From contig NC_135776.1 of assembly GCF_028453695.1 (NCBI RefSeq), positions 19,932,069-19,996,068 of the forward strand: a stretch of DNA of 64,000 nt. Reading direction: 5' to 3'. Positions 1 to 12,336 of the stretch are shown piece after piece. The translations under genes were made by a program, and so were the position numbers. How positions within the stretch are numbered: position 1 is the first letter of the stretch; each line of letters starts with the position of its first letter. This DNA comes from Augochlora pura (lineage: Eukaryota; Arthropoda; Insecta; Hymenoptera; Halictidae). Under the pieces are notes generated by a model. It was not told the origin of the DNA, ran no database searches, and saw only the letters and a program-made list of their open reading frames with translations.

Positions 1-71
1 TTAACGAGTTACTGCTGTGACTAAATAGATAAAGTTTCTAAATAAGTCAAATGGGATGATGAATACAAGAA

Positions 72-220
72 CGAAATAAATACAAGAACGAAATAAATAC
101 AAGAAGAACGAAACAAATACGAAAGGAACGAAATAAATACGGAAGGAACGAAATAAATAGAAACGAAACGAAATAAATAGAAAAGGAACGAAATAAATAG
201 AAACGGAACGAAATAAATAG
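72..220. repeat. 20-bp minisatellite
   Basis: About seven tandem units of roughly 20 bp share the core CGAAATAAATA followed by a variable AGAAACGGAA-type spacer; the first unit is shorter (17 bp) and one carries CGAAACAAATAC. The open frames crossing it on the minus strand only give Tyr/Phe/Arg periodic peptides, the expected by-product of a repeat whose length is not a multiple of three. Arrays like this are normally length-polymorphic. No function is inferred. Confidence 0.9.
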
Positions 221-1445
221 GTGGTAAAAAGACGGAAATAATTTACGACCCGATCTAATGGGAATGACCGTGCGTGCCGGAGCCCGAATCGAATAATTCT
301 TCCGCGGCCGAATCGCATTTCGCATGCATGGATTATTATTCCTAGTACGGTAATATATTTATCGGAGAAAAGCGAAACGTGGAAACGGCTGAATCGAGTT
401 CATCAAGATCAACGGGAAATCCAAGGTCGATATACCGTGCGCTCCGCAAATTGGAAAAGAAACGAAGAGAGAGGGAGAGGGAGAGAGAGGTAAAAGTTAT
501 GCTGCCGATACGTCGCTCACCGGTTCGACCCATTTCACAAGAAAACGGGGGCTTCGTGACGCGCGAATCGTGTGCCACAGTCAAACTAAACATTAGATTT
601 CCTGCCGTGAGATACGGGCGCCATGAAACAGTTACATCTTGCCCAGCCGGGAGTTAATCGGTATTTTGATCTGCGCACGAGCCCCGGCCGAGAACCGCTT
701 CCATTCCTCTGTCCGCCCGTCCAGGCACCCCCGACTTCTTTAAAATATTTTCACGCTGATCGCCGGCGTCGATTAAAACCCCCTTTTTTTTCCACGTAAC
801 GCGGCCGTTTGCTAATCGAATCGAATGCATCACCGCGCGACAACGCGATGTTATTTCGGGGCCGGCGAAATATTACGAACGAGCCTCGCTCGGCGAACTT
901 ACTTTGTTCCCTAATATGTGGCCCGCGGTTTCGCAATGTGTCGGATTTTTGTTAATAATTTTTCGAAGCAATTAAAAAGGGGAACGGTGTATTATAGGTT
1001 AAAAACGTCGGAAGGGTGGTCGGATTTTTTTTGAAAAATAAATAAAAATAAGATCTCGCATCGGAATAATTTTCAACGTCCTGAAGCTGGTCATTTCGAT
1101 TTTAACGAACGCTAATATTTATCGAATTTTAGAGAACGAGGCGCCTACGCGCAAATATTGAATTTTCGAAAGCAAAAACCGGCGCGAAAAGATTCTGGTA
1201 ATCGGCCAAGTCGCTTTCGCGAATTGCGCTCCGCGATAACGGTCAGGCGAAAAACAGATTTACTCGGTTTCTTATCGATGCCGTTCCTTTTTTTATCCGG
1301 CGATCGGATAAATAAATTTTTCTGCCGCGCTTTTATCGCGCCGGCCGTGCTTTGTTCCACGATAACTCTTTCTCTAAATAGGTTACATCGGGCGAAGATT
1401 AAAATACCTGCATAAAAATGTATCGCTATATTCGTACAGTTGCAT
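221..1445. other. Gene-less unique DNA
   Basis: There is no supported gene. The stretch is moderately CpG-rich, with a short GA tract near 465-490 and an A/T-rich patch around 1020-1080. The short open frames on both strands are mutually overlapping shadows without domains. It could be intronic or intergenic; the sequence does not decide. Confidence 0.6.
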
Positions 1446-1602
1446 TTAACCCTTTGCACTCGAGTGGTGACTTCCAGGTATTACTAAAATTATTTGATAA
1501 CGTTCCAATTTTTATAGTGACAGGAAATAAAATGGAAATAGCATCGGCCAGACAATTGATTTTAAATATACAATTAAAACTATCTCGAGTGCAAAGGGTT
1601 AA
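1446..1602 (+). mobile_element. TTAA MITE, family A (short)
   Basis: The element begins TTAACCCTTTGCACTCGAG and ends CTCGAGTGCAAAGGGTTAA, so the ends are near-perfect inverted repeats with TTAA at both edges. At 157 bp it is shorter than the roughly 250-bp copies at 29137 and 46952, and so is internally deleted. The first interior bases (TGGTGACTTCC) match the left side of the other family A copies and set the orientation. TTAA flanks plus a CCC start are the hallmark of piggyBac-type elements; it encodes nothing and would need a transposase in trans. Confidence 0.85.
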
Positions 1603-4149
1603 TCTACTCTCATTTATTCGGAGATCGGATCTCGTTTATTATAACATTTCTAATGTTATTCCAACCTGTGCCGTACTTCCCACCTTCTATTTTAAGAACG
1701 ATAAATAATATTTCGTAATTGTCGCTTATGCAGAGAAATGGAAGAGGTTCCAGGGTTAAACAACGTGACACGTTTTATCCGTTATCAGATCGGAAAAGTT
1801 GACGGGAAACGTCGACGGATATTCAGACGTAACGGGTGTCAATTTGCAGATTAAAGCGGAGCATTTAGTACAGCGCGAAAGGTATCTTTTGTTCTTTGTT
1901 GGGAGTTTCTGCAGTCGCGGACGCGAGCCCGTGAAATTTCCCTTTCGCGCGGAGGATTATGATCCATCACGTGCCTTACCAAACAAAGAGCGGTGGCTGT
2001 CGATAGTTTCCGTGCGGAGACCCCTTTGTGCTCTGATTCGAAACATTCGAAAGATTACACGGCGCGCGGGATCACCTGTGCGCGGCCGGGTCGCCGCCGT
2101 CTGCTCTTGTTCGAATCCCGTCCGACCTCGGTTCACGTGAAGACGAACAAAGCGTTCTTTTTGCGATCCGTGACGCAACAGCAACGGATTAAACATTCGG
2201 TCGAGTCCGCTCTTCCGGTAGCAATTTTTCTGCGGTTCGATTCCTTTTCACTTCAAATATAATCGAGATGTTCGTTCCGTAAACAAAACTATCGAATTCG
2301 AACAGAAAAGAGACGGATTAAAGACTACGCGAGGAATGGGCGAAAAGTTGAAAGTGGAGCGACAGTTTTTCAGAAGGGGGTCGCTGCGACACTGTAATTA
2401 CCGTGTCAAGAACAGGAAGACGACTTTACCTTTTCGTCGTCTTTAAAGCCGAAATTCTGCTCCGGTGCCTCCGTCTTCCAGACAACGACGCGAATTTTAA
2501 GGGCGCTGCCGTCCTACGTGGAAATTACTTTTTCCTCTCGTCGAGGCGTTTTCGAATTTCACGTTGAAAAGCGTGTATCGAGCAAATTTCGAACAAATTT
2601 CGATGTGGGCTTCGTTTCCGAAATCAGCCTCTATTTTCCGCCATTTTTCTGCGAGCCAGGCGAAAACTGGAAAATGTACCGCAGCGGCAACGGGACTGCC
2701 ATGAAAAAAAAACCCACCCCTCCCCCGCGACGAAAGCGAGGGAGAAAAATGGAATTTTCAACGACGCGGCGTCCGGCGGCCACCGGCCAAATGGGCTTTC
2801 GATCGACTCAAATGACCGACACGCCAACTGCATTCTTCTCTCCGTGTATATACATATATATACATATATATATATATTTTTTTTTCGTCGTCTTCTTTGT
2901 CCCCACGGAGGCGACGTCGCGCGCGCGTAATTTCGCAGCGTTTCCTCCGTAGTTTATGCGCTTTAAGTGACGCAATCAACGAATTTAACGCGGTCCGTTA
3001 AAACGGGAGACGTCATTGTTTTATCGGCAGGTGATGGTAATGGTCCGCAATCCGCCGGCTATGCTCGTCGCGTTCCCAGCGAAATAGGGTCCGCGCGCAT
3101 TTGGCCCAGAATTTCCTCTCCGTTCTTTACCGTTTCCCTTCGCGAATCCAGTGTAATTGCTGGGGCTGCGACTATTTCGCGCGCGGGTCCGCCCGCATTT
3201 CCGAAGAATTTCGCATTTTTCACCGCATACCCGCGATCGATCTATCGACGATGTGTTAACCTTTGACGAGCACACACGCTGTACCATCGCGCGACGCACA
3301 CTGTCAGCGCGCGCGCTCGTGTTCTATAATGTATGCCGTTGGCCCGTGTGTGAAATATTCGCGAGCCCCGATAAAAATGACCCCGGTCGATCGGATGCAT
3401 GGGTTGCATCGACTACGTGTACAAAATTCATCCGGCGAAACGCTATTCTTGCCGAAGCTGCGCATATAATATGGGAAAATTTCGTTTTTCGTGCAGCGGA
3501 CGCATGATTAAATTCTTTTGTGCTTCGACGGTTCGCGCGCGCACGCGCGCGCTCCGACCGGTGTAAACGCGCGTGTACGCCAGCTGTTTGTATTGACCGC
3601 GTGCACGGAATTAATATACGGCCTCGACGGTCTCGACGACTTTTCCCGATTTTATCAATCGTCCGAAATCGTTTATCCGCCGAAAAAAGAAATCGTCTTA
3701 TCATAATTTTAATAAACCGTTCACCCATATTTCTTTCGATAAATTCGAGCAACTACGCGGCGTTGTTAAACGCGGGCGAAAGCTCGCGTGATTGCCTCCA
3801 GAGGAATGTTTTCGAAAAATTTGAACGTCAAAGGGGTAACGCCGTTTAATGAAACTGCGTTAACAATGATCATAAAGGATGTCCTCCGATGTTCAATTAA
3901 ATTTGCAAGGGACTCAAAGCGGAGGAACTGTTGGGTTTCTGTAGCGTCGTTCGTCTCTTGAACAAACGAAATGTGTATGTTCTACGTTTATTAAATTGTC
4001 GATGGTGGACGCTGAGTCCGCGACGGCCGTAAGTAATCCCATTGAAACGTTCACTTGGCGTTTGTCTGTTTAATTATCCGCGGATACACCTGATTGAAAT
4101 CTACTTCGTATAACAATTTTTAAAAAATTTTGCAAAAGAGTTAATAAGA
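1603..4149. other. Gene-less CpG-rich DNA
   Basis: No gene is supported. The stretch holds a (TA)n/T-run at 2846-2886 and alternating CG/CA tracts near 3534-3552 and 2918-2927. Long overlapping frames occur on both strands between 1800 and 3850 because stops are rare in CpG-rich DNA. None shows a domain, and none has a start and splice context that distinguishes it from its antisense shadow. Confidence 0.6.
2846..2886. repeat. (TA)n / T-run microsatellite
   Basis: Imperfect alternating TATACATATA tract ending in a run of nine or more T. Short simple repeat; slippage-prone. Confidence 0.85.
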
Positions 4150-4273
4150 TAAATAAAATTGAAATAGAAACGAAAATTTGTACGATCGATAAAGTGTTAA
4201 TAATTTATTACTAGTAATGCAATAAATGTTTAATTTCGCGAGGCGGACTCGTCAAAGTACGGTAAAGGGTTAA
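4150..4273. mobile_element. Right-end relic of TTAA MITE family B
   Basis: The stretch ends with GGACTCGTCAAAGTACGGTA followed by AAGGGTTAA, matching the inverse of the family B start (TTAACCC, then GCCGTACT and GAGTCAGACTCGT) seen at 34524, 46847 and 58516. The interior block AAATAGAAACGAAAATTT near 4163 recurs at about 42480. No left TTAACCC end is visible, so this copy is 5'-truncated or too diverged to recognise. Confidence 0.6.
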
Positions 4274-4403
4274 CGTAAACTTGATCTATACTACATGACG
4301 TATGACCGTCGAAAAGCATTACATCCAGGTACTTACCATTATTAGACTGTGTAAATTAGTATAAAAATTGATAGGCCGTGACGAGAAACAATTGCAGGGT
4401 AAC

Positions 4404-4429
4404 ACGAAATTCGTCTGTTTCAGGTAAGT
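4404..4429 (+). other. Candidate recursive splice site
   Basis: A 3' splice-site-like stretch (TTCGTCTGTTTCAG) is joined directly to a perfect 5' splice-site consensus (GTAAGT) at 4423/4424. Juxtaposed CAG|GTAAGT is the defining motif of zero-length-exon ratchet points in long insect introns. The polypyrimidine tract is short, and one nine-base match in 64 kb is not far from chance, so this is a candidate only. If real, the window belongs to a plus-strand intron tens of kilobases long. Confidence 0.25.
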
Positions 4430-4596
4430 CGCAGATCAGAAGACAGCAATCACAGCTGGTCAGGCAACCGTGAGTTCCATCGGGCGATCGAGCGTCATCG
4501 GGCTATTAATAAGGGCCGTTTCGATGGCTAAACCGTTCCTCCCCTAATAAATATAGATCGGGGAACGGTCGGGGTTCGGGCACGGTCGGCGGGTGC

Positions 4597-4636
4597 CGAC
4601 GACGACGACGACGGCGGCGGCGGCGGTGGCGGCGCG
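4597..4636. repeat. (GAC)n(GGC)n trinucleotide tract
   Basis: About five GAC units run into about seven GGC units. It is followed by a GC-rich stretch to 5300 that also holds a C-homopolymer (about 4839-4850) and CT tracts (4950-5012). The open frames here read out as poly-Thr/Ala or Pro/Ser and are not credible genes. Confidence 0.85.
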
Positions 4637-4949
4637 GGCTCGGGCGGCGCTCGAGTTTGGGGAATTAATTAGTGAAAATTCAACAGTGGAATCAAGGGAA
4701 AAGGCAGGTTGGGCTGTAAAGATTGGTCCACAGGCCGGGGCTAAGGGCGGTGGAAGTGGTAGACTTTGGTACTCGAGACTTCGCCCTTCGGAACCCTCGT
4801 AGAAACGAGGTTCTCCCTTGGGAGCTGCTTTCGCCTCCCCCCCCCCCCCCGCCTCCCTCCCTCCTCCGCCTCGTACTCATTCAACCTCGCTCTTCTCCAT
4901 TTTCCACAAGCTCTCGCCCTGCTGCCGGTCTACTCGTTCTGCCTTTTCA

Positions 4950-5012
4950 CTCTCTCTCTCTCTCTCTCTTACCATCTTTCTAGCTCCATTCCTCTCTCTC
5001 TCTCTCTCTCCT
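4950..5012. repeat. Interrupted (CT)n microsatellite
   Basis: Two CT runs are separated by about 20 bp of non-repeat sequence, within pyrimidine-rich DNA that starts at the C-homopolymer near 4839. Confidence 0.85.
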
Positions 5013-5299
5013 TTCGTCCCTCTTCCGTCCGTTTTCTTTCAGCCCTCCCTTCCCCTCCTTCCGATACTCAATATTAACCGCATCTCTCGCCAGCGCCAAG
5101 CCGTTATCGTTATAATAAAGAAGAAGGAAAAAAGGCCGAACAAGCTGGCCCGGCCGGAGAAGGGGTGAAACGGCCAGCGAATGGGCGCAGGGGGAGGGCG
5201 ACGGTGTGCGGCGGCGGCGGTGGCGGCGGCGTTGAAACGAAAACGGCGAGCGGGGCGCGATTATCTACGACCGCGAACGAGAGAGACCCCTGGCATGTG

Positions 5300-8200
5300 C
5301 GCGCCTGCCGTGCCAGATCATTTCGGAAACGACTTGTAGAAAGTGTATAATATTTTCTCGACTACCCGCGTAAATTGGCACCGCCCGGAAAATAGGGGAT
5401 AATATTTTACGGTTATGCCGGCGGCGGCTCGGCGGCTCGGCGGCCGCGTCGCTTGAAAACTCGGGAAAAAGTTCGGGCCGCGGCGGGCTACCCGGGACTT
5501 CCTCCTGGATTTCGGTCAGCCATTTGCATGGAATAATTAAATTCGAGCCGCGGTTATAAATATTTTGGCTATCGATCCCCGCCAGAGATGTTTTTTACCG
5601 AGCTCGTGGCGCCTGGTACTACTCGCGTTAATATTTAGCGGAGCTGCAAAGTAATTTACTCGAGATAATACCGTTAGCGATTATTAGGTTAGAATCGAAG
5701 TGCACTGTGGTGAAAATTAATTGTATTCTTATTTTGGGATCACCGGAAGTCTTTCTAGTCGATGTAAAAATTGTTTAGACGTTTAACAAATGTTTAATTA
5801 AAATTATTGCACAGAGATCCGAAGTAAAATGATTATAAATTGCTTGTAAAACATTGCTGATTTTCACAGACTTTTGATTTTACAAATCATTAATTTTATT
5901 AACAGGTATATTAATAATTAATAGGCATGCTTTGCCTTCAACGAGCTTCTTTTTCTCACCGCATTTTTACTCTAATATAGCGAAATGATCATGCTTTGAC
6001 TTTCGAAATACAGTCGATAAAATACTTTCGAATAATACAGTATAATATAATTAATAAGATATAATATAATTATAATTCCTTTGAAAATAGTAGTACAGCG
6101 ATAAACCTGGCTCATTTTAAAGCTCGAAGCATCTAAAAATTGTCCAAAATATTGTAATCTGTTGCATTTTCGAGTGAACACACGTCTTCGGTTTTTCACC
6201 CGTGACTCCAGATTTATTTCTGGTCCGTTTGACGAAATTATAACAATGACGAAATTATACCAGTAATGACGAAATTACAAGATATCGACAATCCGTCAAA
6301 AATCGGAAATTTCGTGAACGAAGACTATATAAGTCGCCGGACATACATGACACCGTGCAGCTGTTAATGTGCACAGTCGAACGATAGGCTGAGCGACAGC
6401 CCTGCAAATTGATACGACTATTTCCAGACGATCTAAACTCGTGCACAATGTTCGTGGTTCGTGCAATAGTTAATTTTAGAAAATTTACCGTGTTAAATAG
6501 ATCGTTGGTGCTATGCTTCTTTACGAAGCATTTCCGACATGTTAAATCTCATAATATCCAAATTGACAATGTTTGTCACAGTTTATTGAATTCACTGCCA
6601 TTTTTTATTCTTTCGACTCGGTCTTTTAATTCAACTAGACGCCATTTACGAAAATCTATGGAAAACGAATCTTGTGGTTTAACAAGTCTCCAGCGACACC
6701 AGAAATCTTTAATCTCTAGAAATACTATTTAATTGGAACGATATCGTGCAAGTGTCATCTGGTAAATTCGATAATATAGCAGTTATGCTTCTGATAAACG
6801 TCGAAGCTTGAAATCAGTCTAAGAGAATAGACTGCGATTTTTCTGCATCAATCGCAAACATTAGAAAGCGAATAAAGCATTTATAAATGATTGAAAATTT
6901 TAGTTACTCAATTTCGTCATAAATACCTAGAACTCGCAGTTTCGTAAATAATGAAATCGAAACTAGGAAATCAAATCCATTCAAGATTTATTCAGTTTTC
7001 ATGAAAGTATGATACGCAGGTGACGCATAATAGCTGACCAGTGATGCTCTTTATTTGGTGGTCGACGATAGAAACGAAACTCGTGAATGCTTATCATTCG
7101 ATAAATATTCCACGGGGATGGTCGAACAATAGGCTATCAGTCTGCGAACCGGTTCCTCGTTATTCGGCTAATTTTTCCGTCGAAAGGGTGAAGCGATAGC
7201 GGTGAATAATCCAGTAGCCGGGAGAGCTGCCGAGCTTTCAGCGGTCCGCCGCATTTTCATTTTTTCCCCTCTCCGATTGTCTTCTTAGACGAATTACACC
7301 GTGGCATGTCGGGCTCGGCTCCCCGGGCTGAATAAATGATGAAACTCGACGCGCTCGCAACCTCCGCCCGTTGTTTGGTGATTTTTTTACGAGTCGTGGA
7401 AATAGCGGCGCGCGCCGGAGCCGAGCCGAGCCGATCCGAGCCCCCGGTAGGTTTCTGTGCACAACGGGACGGGGGTCGACAGGGGGTGAGTTCTCCTGCA
7501 TCCCCTGAACCTGTTAGCCGCGCTAACCCATCCCCAGCGGCGTTTTCACACTCCACTCGATTATCCCGCGCGAAGATGAACGAATGTCCGTTCGTTCGCC
7601 GCTCCGCTCCGCTTCGTCTATCTATCACCCTCAACTAGAAAATTACCAGACTGGCTTCCAACCGACGGAATTTGTTTGTTTCGCCGGTTTGGTCGGCCGG
7701 CTCGCTCTCTCCCTTCTGCCGAACCCGAGCGAAATGTTTTAAATGTATACCCAGTCAATCGAAAGACTGAGCGAACTGACAAATTAATTTCAAAATAAAA
7801 TAGAAAAGACTTTACTTTTCTCTTTTATAAAGAATCAAATGTGTCGCGTTCAGGAACTAATTAAATAATTATATTTAATGTTATAACGAGACCTACTGCA
7901 ATATTTATTCAAATATATATATATGTTTGGCAGAGCGATGGACAGATTCGCGAGCTCAAATAAATCCAAACGCACAGAGAACGTATCGATTAATAATTTC
8001 CCATGGCAAACAAATTGGTTAAGCTATTTTATCAACATTTATTCGGTAAATTCCATCTACGGTATATTGAAGTCGACGAAATTATAAACAGCAAAGATAC
8101 AGAGGACTGTTTGTTCATTCTTTCGGGTTGGATGGATTAAATTTCTTTCGATTCTATGCGAACGATAAATTGATGAAAGCTCGCGGCAGGTGTTAATTTT

Positions 8201-8389
8201 CGAATCGAATTGCTGGCGTCGAGGTACAATTTATCAATGAATTCCTGCGAACCACCACGGGGTTAACAATTCCTTCTGGTTCGCAGAAGCCGTGCATCCA
8301 CGAGTCTGACTCGCGACGGTGATTTTTAATAATGATTCATCAAGCATGAAAATTATTCCGATTCCTTAAGTCGTAATAAAATTGTTCAC
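5300..8389. other. Gene-less, largely AT-rich DNA
   Basis: From about 5650 to 7150 the sequence is AT-rich, with short frames of no recognisable similarity. A CpG-rich patch at 7200-7740 carries long overlapping frames on both strands, again without domains. The TA run near 7915-7924 is the only simple repeat of note. No RNA gene or transposon end was recognised. Confidence 0.55.
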
Positions 8390-8545
8390 ATTCGTTATCA
8401 ATGTTTAAGCATTAAAGCAAATGTGGGCACATTATAAATATCGATTTTATTTCTCCCTTAAGAAATAATTATTATATTAATATATTATTAAAAAAATTAT
8501 TTAAGCATTGTTATCGCGAAGATAGAGATAGTGCATGGGGGTTAA
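8390..8545. mobile_element. Diverged relic of TTAA MITE family B
   Basis: It aligns by eye with the right half of the copy at 58516: the same order of landmarks appears in both, namely GCACA-TATAAATAT, GATTTTATTTCT, AAGAAAT(A)ATTAT, ATTTAAGCATTG, GCGAAGATA and a terminal GGGGGTTAA (GGGGTTAA in the other copy). The left end is not recognisable. The heavier divergence implies an older insertion than the copies with intact ends. Confidence 0.55.
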
Positions 8546-8799
8546 ACAAGTAAAATACGAAGTACAGGAATTCTAGTAAAGGGTTGGAGGTATTCGTTGG
8601 CCGGAAAGGGCGGTATCAGGCGCCATTGATCGCGGGGCTATCGCGATAGACCCGAAAATTTGAAGGCACTTATTGTTGGGACTCGACGGGCAGTTTCTGC
8701 CGAAACTGCGCACCGGGGGCCATAAAAAATGGCGTTAAAGCGTTATTCATGAGTCGGCAAGAAAGCCACCCCGAACGCGTATTACGACAATCTAGTCGG

Positions 8800-9150
8800 T
8801 CTCTCCATCTCGTCGGTTTCCACCGGCGGAAAGCCTCCCTCCCTCTCCCTCACCCTCTCAAGCCCGCCGCCTTTTCTCTTTCCATCAGGTTCTACCATTT
8901 TCCTCCTCGCAACAGAACAACTATCCCCTGACGTGATAATAAATTCCGCTCATTCGTCTCGGGGCTTATTCCAAGATATTATTTCACCGGCTTTCCTACT
9001 CTCCACCCTTCGTTATGATTATTATCGTCACTTCTCTCTCCCTCTCTCCTTTTTCCTATTCCTATCTGCCTCTCTGTCTATCTATTCCTTTTTCTCTCTC
9101 TTAATCTGTCTTTTTCTTCGTCTCTCGCACTATTTGCCTCTATACATTAT
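8800..9150. repeat. Pyrimidine-rich (CT)-like tract
   Basis: A long stretch of imperfect CT/CCT/TTC sequence, densest at 8830-8860 and 9030-9130. It yields Ser/Leu/Phe-rich open frames that are artefacts of composition. Confidence 0.6.
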
Positions 9151-9161
9151 ATTATTTATTA

Positions 9162-9600
9162 CGGTGTCCCATAAGATTCTTCCCTTTATTTGATGCGAAA
9201 TGAATACACGATACTTGTCCTAACCTAGAAGTATCTGAGATCTCAAAGTATCTAGAAGCTCGACATAACCTCGAACCTAGGCATAACCTAAAACCTTGAA
9301 ATATCTACGACCCAGAAGTACCTAAGATCTTGAGGAGCTTTAGAAACTTAGAAGTATCTGAGGTCTTAAAGTACCTAAAAGCCTGGCATAACCTAAAACT
9401 TTGAAGTACCTAAAATCTTGAAATATATGCGACCCCAATATACTTAAGATCTTCAGAAACGTAAGAAACCTAGAAGTATCTGAGATATAAAAGTACCTAA
9501 AAGTTTGGCATAACCTCGAACTTAGACATAACCTAAAACCTTGAAATATCTGGGACCCAGTAGTACTTTGCCAACGGAAGAATCTTATGAGACAACCCAA
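9162..9600. mobile_element. Mariner-type MITE with internal minisatellite
   Basis: The left end CGGTGTCCCATAAGATTCTT and the inverse complement of the right end, TTGGGTTGTCTCATAAGATT, are imperfect inverted repeats, with TA on both sides (9160-9161 and 9601-9602). TA target duplication and this kind of end are typical of Tc1/mariner elements. No transposase is present. The interior is a roughly 2.8-copy array with a 123-bp period (see the separate entry). A second, broken member of the same family lies at 26865. Confidence 0.8.
9222..9560. repeat. 123-bp minisatellite inside the mariner-type MITE
   Basis: The landmark CTAGAAGTATCTGAG (or CTTAGAAG...) recurs at about 9224, 9347 and 9469, so the period is 122-123 bp. 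Within each unit shorter motifs such as GCATAACCTAAAAC and AAAGTACCTAAAAG recur, suggesting an older, shorter repeat underneath. The array fills almost the whole element between its inverted ends. Confidence 0.8.
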
Positions 9601-12336
9601 TATTATCTTACATCTATCACTTTTCTCTCTCTTTCTCTGACTATCTGCCTCTCCATCTATCTCTCTCTTCTCTCTCCTCTCCAGTACATCTCGCGCCACT
9701 CCCCGCTTCCGCTTTTCTCGCCGACTACCGAGCCCCGTCGAAAGATCCGCTCCACAGGGGAAGAAAGACGTTTGACAATGGACGATTTAGTGGTCCACCA
9801 TCGAGCGTTACCGAGGAAACTTGGGCAAGATTGTTGCAAGCGAGCGACCGGGATTTGTAGAAGGCCACCAAGAGTTCGAGAACTTGCCTCTTCGGTTCTT
9901 TTATCTTCTTTCGGAATCGATCGGAGTCCCGCCGAGAGGGAAATAGAAATGCTTCCGCGGATCCTCCGACGATTCACGTAACATCCGGCTCCGTCGTCGG
10001 AGACTATCTCTCATGCTTGTTTTAATACCAACGCCATCTGCTCGTACCGTTTGCCGACATTTCCCGAATGTCGATATTATACGGGAAAATAATTTAAATA
10101 ATTCACGAACAGCGAAAATGTTCGAAACGAATTCTATGATTTTATTAGACTGAAAAGGTAATGTTGAACCGTTGAGCAAAAAAAGGATTTGAAGAATTCG
10201 AGAACTGTAGCATCATTTGTTCGACATCTTGTAGAACATGGATTGTTAAAATGATGAAGAACAGCCACGAATTCGTCGATTTAATTACTATACATACGTC
10301 TTTTGAACGCATTTCTCTCCTTTGTCCGTAGAAGCTAGAAAAATCAGGCGACGGTCGCGCGAGACCGTCTGTCTAGAGTCTACTGTCTAGCCCAAGTGAA
10401 ACTGCACAGCTATCTTATGGTCCGCCGTCGCTGATGGCCGGCGACGTCGAAAAAGGGGATTTCAGACACCTCTCGCCCGAATGGCAGACAGTGCCGCGAG
10501 TCTCGGATCCGTTTCGATCCGAATGCGATCCTCGTTTAATCGGGCCCTCGGCGTCTACATGTGGACACTTAGCTAGGTGTTTCCTTCAAAGGACGTCAAT
10601 ATCGGATTCCCATTTTGTCGCTCGGGGGCGAGAGTCTCGTCCTTCGGTTTTTATTCAGCCGAGGGCTGAATGCGACCGGTGGAAATTCGTCGGAAGACGG
10701 GAGGGGGGGGGGGGGGGGGGGGGGAGGCAGCAGGCCTTCGACGGAGGGAAACCTGGCGATAGAAGTTGCGGGAGTGGTTCAGAGAAAGAGAGAGAGAGAG
10801 AGCGGATGAGGAAGAGGGTGGCCGCCAGCCATGAGGCATTAGAATACCCTTCGCGGGACGAAACGGGTTCGAAGAAGGCTGGAAGGAAGCGCAGCCACGA
10901 GGGTTGCATAACCCGTGGATCCTCTCGGATGGAACCTCTTTTCACCGCTGGAACGCGGGGCCTCGTGGAAAAAGAATCGGCGAGAAGAAAGGGAAAAGAT
11001 GAATAATCAAACGCGGCTCTTGCGGCGCGCGCGCGCGCGGATCTCGGCCCCCGGCTTAATTAGATCGTTCGCCGCGCCAGGCTAAACACAATTAATCATT
11101 CTCTTGGAGGGGCGCTGTTGTGCCGCGAAATTTTCGGTTATCGTCTTATCGCGCCGCTACAAATACGCGACGATTGAATCGTAATTAATTGCAGTCGCCG
11201 GCGCGTTGTTGTTCTAGCGGCCGAAAATTTGTCGGTCGAATATTAAACGACGTCGATATCGATTATCCGAGGTTTTAACCGGATGCATAAATTATCGGTG
11301 TGCGACTGTAAATTGGATGTAAACAGCGTACACTTTGATCTTTCGATGACGAAATGTCCGATTACTGAGACGATTTTACCGCGTCCTTTAAAATTTGCGC
11401 GGGGCCGCGTTGATTGAAAATTGTTTATCTGTTTGCCGGAGAAAATGATCGGTTTATAGATTGCCGGTGGGCGGCGGGTCTTTATTTGAAATCGCGAATT
11501 GTTCGCGATCGGTTGCGACGAGCAACTTTTACCTTTGAAAAACGGAGCAAAAGTTGGGGTAGTTTTTAAAGCGGATAGTTTCTGCTTTGTTTAAGTTCTC
11601 AACGCTGTTTTTTCTAATCACAACTTCCAGCTTCCGTGAGAAGTTTGTAATAATTTTTTTCGCCGCAAAAACTACCATGGTCATCAAGAGGGGAGCTTCA
11701 GCTTTCCAACCAACCAAACGGAAGTGATCTACGATTTTTCTGAGCCGATTTATCGCAGATTATACGAGCTCATCCATTTCGGTCCGTAGATACAAGTACA
11801 AACAATGCATCAATTTATAACGCAGTGACCCAATTGCTTTGTGATTTTTCATATACGTTCTCGTGCGTTCGCGAACAATTACATATCAAGTGCGGAGCGC
11901 AAATAATTAGCTTAAATAAAATTACTGATAACAATACCAGTCAAAGCTTATAACGAACATTTTAATCGGCGATTAAAAGGAATTATGAACAATTACAGAT
12001 ATACTTTGACTGCCAATGCAAGCCGTCGCAAAAATTCCATAAAATCAAATGGTTTAATAAAATAAAAATTATTACGAGTATAAATAAGTTTCCGCCGTTT
12101 CAGAAAAAATAGCGCCACTGGTATGTTACGGTTGAAATTGTCTGTTGCAAAACGTTGTATCGTTAGGTTGGACATCTGGCAACTACATAACCTTAAAATA
12201 TTAGCGACTTTGTGTCAGCAATATGTCGCACTGAATGTTAGATGCACTAAATACATTGGCAGAGTACTTAAGTTAGTTTAAATTTAGATAAAAATTAATA
12301 AAATTGAGATTTAATTTAAATGTACTTTATTAAGAA
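9601..12336. other. Gene-less DNA with simple repeats
   Basis: No gene is supported. The stretch carries a pyrimidine tract (9620-9690), a 22-base G run at 10703-10724, a GA tract (10786-10802) and a CG-alternating tract (about 11027-11040), then CpG-rich unique DNA. The 190-codon plus-strand frame at 10434-11006 runs through both the G run and the GA tract and is judged spurious. Confidence 0.6.
10703..10724 (+). repeat. G homopolymer, 22 bases
   Basis: An uninterrupted run of G on the plus strand, with further G-rich flanks. It can fold as a G-quadruplex on the plus strand and is a likely place for base-calling or assembly length error. Confidence 0.9.

Noticed and set aside
1..318. 105-codon minus-strand frame rich in Phe/Tyr
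   Set aside because: A direct read-out of the 20-bp minisatellite, not a gene.
2105..2120. tRNA T-arm-like GTTCGAATCCC
   Set aside because: No acceptor stem, anticodon arm or A-box at the right distance; the surrounding sequence does not fold as a tRNA.
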